From Brevundimonas sp. AAP58 (GTDB taxonomy: Bacteria; Pseudomonadota; Alphaproteobacteria; Caulobacterales; Caulobacteraceae): a DNA stretch of 64,000 nt. The stretch is from positions 1 to 64,000 of the forward strand of contig NZ_LJHU01000011.1 in the NCBI RefSeq assembly GCF_001295975.1, written 5' to 3'. The notes below the pieces were generated by a model. It did not search any database and was not told where the DNA came from. It saw only the letters and a program-made list of their open reading frames with translations. The translations under genes were made by a program, and so were the position numbers. Shown here piece after piece: positions 51,157 through 64,000 of this stretch; the stretch's first letter is position 1, and each line of letters starts with the position of its first letter.

Positions 51157-51290
51157 CTTCAGGCCGTGAAATGGGAGTCAGTGCCGGGCGTGGAAGTGAC
51201 TCTCACTTCTCTCACCGAGCGTGTCGCGCAGACCGAACCGATCTGGAAGGCGGAACAGTGTCACCGACGCGCACGTCAGTTCCGGACGCA

Positions 51291-52724
51291 TCAGTCGTCC
51301 AGATCGCCCAGGCCGTAGCGACGCAGCTTTGAATAGAGACTCTGGCGGCTGAGGCCCAGGACGTCGGCGGCCGAGGCGCGGTTGTCCTGGGTCAGGTTCA
51401 GGGCCGCCTCGATACACATCTTCTCGATCAGGTCGGTCGATTCGCGCACGATGTCCTTCATCGGCACCCGTCCGATCAGCTGGGTCAGCTGCTCGACCGA
51501 ACGGGCCGTCGCCCCGAGCGGCAGGGCCGTCGAGACCCCGTCGCCTGACGGCAGGCGGCGCGAGACGTTGCGGATGCTGAAGCCATAGGTCGGCCGGCTG
51601 TCGTCGGGAACGACCACGGCGGTCACCTCGACGTCCTCAGGCTCGCCAAAGCCGGATCGGATCACGGTGGCGAAGTTACGCAGCGAGCCGTGCTCCTTCA
51701 GCTGGGCCAGCATGACCTTCAGGTCGATCTGGGGCCGCCCCAGATAGCGGTCCAGCGGCAGGTGGACCACCTCCTCCCGGCTGGCCAGATGGACCAGGTC
51801 CAGAAAGGCCGGATTGGCCGTCAGGATACGCAGGTCGGTGTCGGTCACGACGAAAGCATCAGAGATCCGCGACAACACCGCCGTCAGGGCCGCATTCGGA
51901 TCGGCGACAGGGGCCAGGCTCTCGGGCGTGAGCCGCACCAGCAGCGACGCCATCCTGTCGTGGCGATAGAGCGATGCCGACAGCAGGCACGCAGCGCCGC
52001 CCGCCAGTCGCACGGTCGTGGAGGCGCCCCCCGCGCTGCTGTTGGCCGACGACAGCAGCTCCTCGGCCTCGGCGAAGCTGGAGGAATCGAGCAGGGTGTT
52101 GAACGGCTGGCCGATCACGGCGACGGGGTCGCGGCCAGTGACCTTCTGCACCGCCGGATTGGCCTCGCGGATGCGGCGGCTGGTGCCGTCGAGAATCAGC
52201 ACGGCCTCAGACGCGCTCTGGAACAGCAGGCGATAGCGCTGCTCCGCCTGGCGCAGGCGCAGATAGTCGCGCTCGACCGACTGCTGGACGGCGAGCAGCC
52301 GCTGCTGGAGAATCGCCGAGGCCTGAAGGTCGCGCCCGATGACGATGACGCGGCCATCGAGGCCCGCAGACAAGGCGAAGTAGCGGACCGGAATGTCAGC
52401 GCCGTCATCCGCCGGATGGTTGACCTGGCGCCAGCGCGCCGCATGGCCCTTGAAGGCTGCGTCCAGCATCTCGGCCACCTTGGCCTTGCTGTCATCGGTG
52501 ACGGTGTCGATCCAGCGCCGGTCCAGCCAGTCGCCGATGCCGTGCTCGGCCAGATCGCCGCTGGAAACGGAGACGTCGCGGATGACGCCTTCACGATCCA
52601 GGATCAGGGCGAGGTCACTGGCGGCGGAGACGAGCCCCGCCGCGGTGTCTGCCGCCAGGCCTCCGAAGGCCCGATCAGGCTCCCGAAACGCGATGGCTGC
52701 CGGGGAGGGCGGCTGAACGGTCAT
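51291..52724 (-). CDS. ppsR: Photosynthesis gene repressor PpsR/CrtJ
   Basis: A 477-aa regulator. An N-terminal PAS-like domain (about 30-135), a Q-linker helix (YLRLRQAEQRYRLLFQ), a second PAS (170-275), a third PAS (285-400) and a C-terminal Fis-type HTH (IEAALNLTQDNRASAADVLG plus LSRQSLYSKLRRYGL) are seen in order. Cys246 and Cys437 occupy the places of the two redox cysteines of R. sphaeroides PpsR (251 and 424). It should bind the TGT-N12-ACA boxes listed here under oxygen. Encoded 31 bp after ppaA. Confidence 0.95.
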   Translation of the reverse strand: MTVQPPSPAAIAFREPDRAFGGLAADTAAGLVSAASDLALILDREGVIRDVSVSSGDLAEHGIGDWLDRRWIDTVTDDSKAKVAEMLDAAFKGHAARWRQVNHPADDGADIPVRYFALSAGLDGRVIVIGRDLQASAILQQRLLAVQQSVERDYLRLRQAEQRYRLLFQSASEAVLILDGTSRRIREANPAVQKVTGRDPVAVIGQPFNTLLDSSSFAEAEELLSSANSSAGGASTTVRLAGGAACLLSASLYRHDRMASLLVRLTPESLAPVADPNAALTAVLSRISDAFVVTDTDLRILTANPAFLDLVHLASREEVVHLPLDRYLGRPQIDLKVMLAQLKEHGSLRNFATVIRSGFGEPEDVEVTAVVVPDDSRPTYGFSIRNVSRRLPSGDGVSTALPLGATARSVEQLTQLIGRVPMKDIVRESTDLIEKMCIEAALNLTQDNRASAADVLGLSRQSLYSKLRRYGLGDLDD

Positions 52725-52755
52725 CGGGGGCCATTATCGATGCGGCGCCCCATAT

Positions 52756-53664
52756 TCAAGCGACCGATTGCCGGCGCTGAAACAGGGCTTCGGCCACGCG
52801 GACGGCCTGGCGGGCGTCGCCGGCCGTTTCGTCGGCCCCCACGCGGGCGACGCGGGCGGGGTCGGTCTCGAAGGCGCGGCCGCCGACGATGACGCGGACA
52901 TCCTCGTTCATCGAGGCCGTGCGGACATCGGAGATGACAGGGGCCAGGGTGTCCAGCCACCGCTCGTCGGCCATGGAGAAGCCGACCAGGTCGAACCACT
53001 CGCCACGCACGGCATCGCGCAGATCCCGCGCCGTGGCGTCGGGCATGCAGACGGTGCGCCAGCCCGCGCGGCGGAAGTATTCCACCACCAGGACCAGGCC
53101 GAAGGAATGATGATCGCCGGGCGTCAGGGCGAACAGGGCGGTGCGACCGTCCCCACCCCCGGCCTCGACATGCATGCGGTCGGCGAACTCGTAGACCAGC
53201 TGCTGCAGGCGGCACAGGCCGATGGTGACGTCGGTGAAGGCGCAGTCGTCCGCCTCCCACATCTCGCCCAGGCGCTTGGCCGCCGGCGACAGAAGGTCGA
53301 AGTAGATCGTCTCGATCCCGACGCCGCGACGGGTCAGGAGATCCACGTGGTCAACCAGGGCCGAGAGGTCCGAGACCATCACCATCCGCGAGAACCGTTC
53401 CAGCTCCGCAGGAGCGATCACGCCCGTGGTCATGGGGATCACGTCGCTGTCGGAACCCGCGCGATGGGCCATCAGCAGGCGGGGAATGATCTCGCCCTCG
53501 ATCAGGCGAGCGAGTGTCAGGGGGGACGGATCGGAAGACGCGGGCAGCTCGCTCTGGCCGATGTCTCGCGCCAGGGATACGACGTTGCCAACGGTTTCGC
53601 GCTGAGGCCCCGGACTGGGTCGGCGGTGAGACGGCGCATCGGGCGCGCGATGGGTGTCGGCCAT
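52756..53664 (-). CDS. ppaA: PpaA/AerR cobalamin-binding antirepressor
   Basis: A 302-aa protein with a helical lid (MWEADDCAFTDVTIGLCRLQ, residues 135-154) and a Rossmann-type B12 domain starting at FALTPGDHHSFGLVLVVEYF; His185/His186 are candidate cobalt ligands. AerR/PpaA bind B12 and counteract PpsR/CrtJ in light- and oxygen-dependent fashion. It precedes ppsR in the same direction, so antirepressor and repressor are probably co-transcribed. AerR and PpaA cannot be told apart from this sequence alone. Confidence 0.92.
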   Translation of the reverse strand: MADTHRAPDAPSHRRPSPGPQRETVGNVVSLARDIGQSELPASSDPSPLTLARLIEGEIIPRLLMAHRAGSDSDVIPMTTGVIAPAELERFSRMVMVSDLSALVDHVDLLTRRGVGIETIYFDLLSPAAKRLGEMWEADDCAFTDVTIGLCRLQQLVYEFADRMHVEAGGGDGRTALFALTPGDHHSFGLVLVVEYFRRAGWRTVCMPDATARDLRDAVRGEWFDLVGFSMADERWLDTLAPVISDVRTASMNEDVRVIVGGRAFETDPARVARVGADETAGDARQAVRVAEALFQRRQSVA

Positions 53665-54012
53665 TGAACTCCTCCCCAGGAGTGTCGTCCAACGTCAGGC
53701 GTGATCCCCACCCACCCGGCGATGCAGTCTGATGGACCGACGGGAAGTATGCCCCGCCGGATCGTCTCGCATCCTGGCCCATCCTTTTGTCCCCCGTCAC
53801 CGCGACGATGCGCGGGTGGGGGTTCGGGCCATGCGACGCACGCGCGTCTCTCAACTCACGAGCGACATTCGCTGCCTGTTCATTGAAAGAGTCAAGGTGA
53901 GAAAGCTTCGCTGTGTCAATTTCAGTTTACGTCCAATCTATTTGACACTTGTGGGGTCGCGGACCTAGGCTCCGGTCATCGCCTCTATCTCGGGGCGACC
54001 CGGAGACGGTCG
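53665..54012. other. 348-bp divergent region between ppaA and bchF
   Basis: It contains both divergent promoters. I see degenerate PpsR half-sites near the bchF side (53914-53947), a candidate -35 TTGACA at 53942-53947 overlapping them, and no convincing small gene. The ppaA side (53665-53900) shows no recognised operator. Confidence 0.55.
53914..53947 (+). promoter_or_regulatory. Overlapping degenerate PpsR boxes upstream of bchF
   Basis: TGTCAATTTCAGTTTACG (53914-53931) and CGTCCAATCTATTTGACA (53930-53947) each miss one base of TGT-N12-ACA and overlap by 2 bp, unlike the 7-8-bp spaced pairs elsewhere. Weaker PpsR control of the bchFNBHLM operon, or a different regulator, would fit. Confidence 0.55.
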
Positions 54013-56005
<1,993 letters not shown>

Positions 56006-56006
<1 letters not shown>

Positions 56007-57545
56007 TGCAGCTGACCGTCTGGACCTACGAAGGCCCGCCCCATGTCGGCGCGATGCGGATCGCCACGGCGATGTCCGGTCTGCACTACGTCCTGCACGC
56101 CCCCCAGGGCGACACCTACGCCGACCTGCTGTTCACCATGATCGAGCGGCGCGGGGCCCGCCCGCCGGTGACCTACACCACCTTCCAGGCGCGCGATCTG
56201 GGCACCGACACGGCCGAGCTGTTCAAGACCGCCGTCATCGACGCCCATGCCCGCTTCCAGCCCCAGGCCATGATCGTCGGCGCTTCCTGCACCGCCGAGC
56301 TGATCCAGGACGATCCCGCCGGCATGGCGCTGGCCATCGGCCTGCCCATCCCGGTCATTCCTCTGGAGCTGCCCAGCTATCAGAAGAAGGAAAACTGGGG
56401 CGCGGCCGAGACCTTCCGCCAGCTGGTCCGTCACCTGACGACCGCCGTCGAGCGCACGCCGATGGCGGGCAGGAAGCCGGTCTGCAACATCCTCGGCCCC
56501 ACGGCGCTCGGCTTCCGTCACCGCGACGACGTGGTGGAGATCACCCGGCTGCTGGAGCGGATGGGCGTCCAGATCAACGTGACCGCCCCGCTGGGCGCGA
56601 CGCCCGCCGACATCGCCCGCCTGGGGGCCGCCGACTTCAACGTCGTGCTCTATCCCGAGATCGCCGGAGAGGCCGCCAAACAGCTCGAGAAGCAGTGCGG
56701 CCAGCCCTCCATCAAGACCGTGCCGCTGGGCTATGGCGCGACGATCGACTTCATCAAGGAGGTCTGCGCCCTGACCGGGCTCGATCCCGCGCCCGTGCTG
56801 AACGGCGTCCCGTCGCGGATGCCCTGGTGGTCGCGCTCGGTCGATTCCACCTACCTGACCGGCAAGCGCGTCTTCGTCTTCGGCGACGCCACCCACGTCA
56901 TCGCCGCCGCCCGCGTCGCCTCCGAGGAGCTCGGCTTCGAGGTCGTCGGCATGGGCTGCTACAATCGCGAGTTCGCCCGCGAGGTCCGCGCCGCCGCCGC
57001 CGACCTGGGCCTCACCGCCCTGATCACCGACGACTACCTCGAGGTCGAGGACGCCATCGCCGCGCTCCAGCCCGAACTGGTGCTGGGCTCGCAGATGGAG
57101 CGCCACATCGCCAAGCGGCTGCGCATCCCCTGCGCCGTCATCTCGGCCCCCTTCCACGTCCAGGACCACCCGGCCCGCTTCTCGCCCCAGATGGGGTTCG
57201 AGGGCGCCAACGTCCTGTTCGACACCTGGGTGCATCCGCTGGTCATGGGACTGGAAGAGCACCTGCTCCACATGTTCCGCGACGACTTCGAGTTCTCGGA
57301 CGAGGCCGGTGCCTCGCACCTCGGCGGACACGGCGCGAGCGCGGCGAAGACGACGGTTCCGCTCGCGGCCGACGCCGTCGCCTCGACCGATGTCGCCTCG
57401 GTCTCCTCGGAGATCGTCTGGGCTCCGGACGCAGAGGCCGAACTCAAGAAAATCCCCTTCTTCGTGAGGGGCAAGGCCAAGAAGAATACGGAACGCTTCG
57501 CCGCAGAGCACGGCTTGGCGACCATAGGGGTGGAGACGCTGTACG

Positions 57546-57571
<26 letters not shown>
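56006..57571 (+). CDS. bchB: Light-independent protochlorophyllide reductase subunit B
   Basis: A 521-aa NifK-like DPOR subunit. Asp36 in [12 protein letters not shown] is the unusual aspartate ligand of the NB-cluster, and the C-terminal domain contains [20 protein letters not shown]. After residue 440 an Ala/Ser/Thr-rich linker leads to the conserved C-terminal domain ([20 protein letters not shown]). It receives electrons from BchL through BchN. The RBS GGCGGAGGG lies inside bchN. Confidence 0.97.
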
Positions 57572-62945
<5,374 letters not shown>

Positions 62946-62949
<4 letters not shown>

Positions 62950-64000
62950 CCGACCTGCGGCAGAGAGCAAACGCCAACCGGGCCGCCTTCGCGCGCCTGA
63001 TGCGCGCCTGCCTGCCGTTCGCCGACGCCGCCACGACCGAGCTGCCGCTGTCGCGCCTCCTGCGCCTGTCGCTGTTCCAGGTCTCGGTCGGCATGGTCAC
63101 CGTGCTCCTGACGGGCACGCTCAACCGCGTCCTGATCGTGGAGCTGAACGTCCCGGCGGTGCTGGTCGCCACCATGGTCGCCCTGCCTTTCCTGTTTGCC
63201 CCGTTCCGCGCCCTTATCGGGCATCGATCGGACACCCATCGCTCCCATCTCGGATGGCGGCGCGGGCCCTACATCTGGTTCGGGACACTGCTGCAATTCG
63301 GCGGCCTGGCCATCATGCCCTTCGCCCTCCTGATCTCGGGTGGCCAGGGAGTCGGCGCGGTCTGGATCGGCCATGTCGCGGCGATGGTCGCCTTCCTCCT
63401 GACCGGCGCGGGCATCCACACCACCCAGACGGCAGGGCTGGCGCTCGCCAATGACCTGGCACCCGAGCACGCCCGGCCCCGCGTCGTGGCGTTGCTCTAC
63501 GTCATGCTGCTGGTCGGCATGCTGATCGCGGGCGTCGCCATGGGTCTGATCCTGATGGACTTCCAGGCCGTGAAGCTGGTCGGCGTCGTCCAGGGCGCGG
63601 CCCTCGTCGCAGTCGTCCTCAACATGACCGCCCTGTGGAAGCAGGAGGCGCAGAACCTGGCGCTCACCGCGCCGTCCCAGCCCCGCCCGCCGTTCCGCGA
63701 CAGCTGGGCCCAGTTCATCGCCGGCGGCCGCTCGGGCCGCCTCTTGGTCGCCACCGGCCTCGGCGCCGCCGCCTTTTCCATGCAGGATGTGCTGCTCGAA
63801 CCCTACGGCGGCCAGATCCTCGGCCTGTCGGTCGGCCAGACCACGGGCCTGACGGCGCTCTGGGCGCTTGGCACCCTGATCGGTCTCGGCTGGTCCGCCC
63901 GTCGTCTGAATCAGGGCGGCGAGCCGCACCGAATGGCCGGCCACGGCCTGGTGATCGGCGTTCTGGCCTTCGCCGCTGTCATCTGCGCCGGACCGTTCGC
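62946..64000 (+). CDS. lhaA: LhaA light-harvesting assembly protein (PucC family), truncated by window edge
   Basis: 351 codons are visible; the gene continues past 64000. It belongs to the BCD/PucC family: a basic N-terminus, LSLFQVSVGMVTVLLTGTLN, FRALIGHRSDTHRSHLGWRR, LANDLAPEHARPRVVALLYV and AAFSMQDVLLEPYGGQILG. Ten or so helices are seen. LhaA promotes LH1 assembly, probably by delivering bacteriochlorophyll to PufA/PufB. ATGA overlap with bchM. Puh genes usually follow it, outside this window. Confidence 0.94.

Noticed and set aside
53732-53968. 78-codon plus-strand frame upstream of bchF
   Set aside because: Runs across the putative PpsR sites and -35 element, no RBS, no conserved features.

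Overview
The window looks like a chromosome segment of an aerobic anoxygenic phototrophic alphaproteobacterium. The best guess is a Caulobacteraceae / Brevundimonas-type organism. This is inferred from very high GC, tightly packed operons with ATGA/GTGA overlaps, a DUF2793 tail-fibre gene, an ABC-permease/M1-peptidase fusion, and a photosynthesis gene cluster with LH1 and a type-II reaction centre but no pufC, pufQ or pufX. The genus is inference, not proof.

Left part (1-30.4 kb), mostly ordinary chromosome. Positions 70-2969 (minus strand) hold a compact phage- or gene-transfer-agent-like cassette: DUF2793 Gly-rich tail protein, a 56-aa protein, a holin-like protein, an M15 peptidase endolysin and overlapping Rz/Rz1-type spanins, each coupled to the next. 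Then follow an ECF sigma / RskA anti-sigma pair, DUF4112, an EEP-family hydrolase, CCA tRNA nucleotidyltransferase, CoA-type NUDIX, DUF1285, a GNAT, an SDR plus CitE-like pair, a KpsC-type capsule transferase, a FabH-like ketosynthase, an outer-membrane beta-barrel, PpdK, an ABC transporter with M1-peptidase fusion, an AprI/Inh-like lipoprotein, malate synthase G, a carboxylesterase, a DEAD-box helicase and a GT-C-like membrane protein.

Right part (30.5-64 kb) is a photosynthesis gene cluster running off the right edge. Minus strand: crtF-bchC-bchX-bchY-bchZ-pufB-pufA-pufL-pufM, ending in a terminator. Divergent plus strand: crtD-crtC. Minus strand: bchI-bchD-bchO plus a 62-aa membrane protein. 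Plus strand: DUF3422 and a lipoprotein cytochrome c. Minus strand: bchG-pucC(bch2)-bchP plus an 85-aa membrane protein, and ppaA/aerR-ppsR. Plus strand: bchF-bchN-bchB-bchH-bchL-bchM-lhaA (cut by the edge). Together these cover Mg insertion (BchHID), methylation (BchM), both nitrogenase-like reductases (BchLNB, BchXYZ), side-chain chemistry (BchF, BchC), tail addition and reduction (BchG, BchP), late spirilloxanthin-type carotenoid steps (CrtC, D, F), LH1 and the reaction-centre L/M subunits. puhA, acsF, crtE/B/I and hemA are not in the window.

Regulation can be read from the DNA. PpsR/CrtJ boxes (TGT-N12-ACA) lie upstream of bchC (three, spaced 8 bp), between crtF and crtD (two), upstream of bchI (inside a 26-bp palindrome), upstream of bchG (one perfect plus one degenerate, 8 bp apart) and, in degenerate form, upstream of bchF. 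The repressor PpsR and its antagonist PpaA/AerR are encoded in the cluster. The least explained items are the start of crtC, the lipoprotein cytochrome c, DUF3422 and the two small membrane proteins that close bch operons, and the lysis/tail cassette at the left edge.
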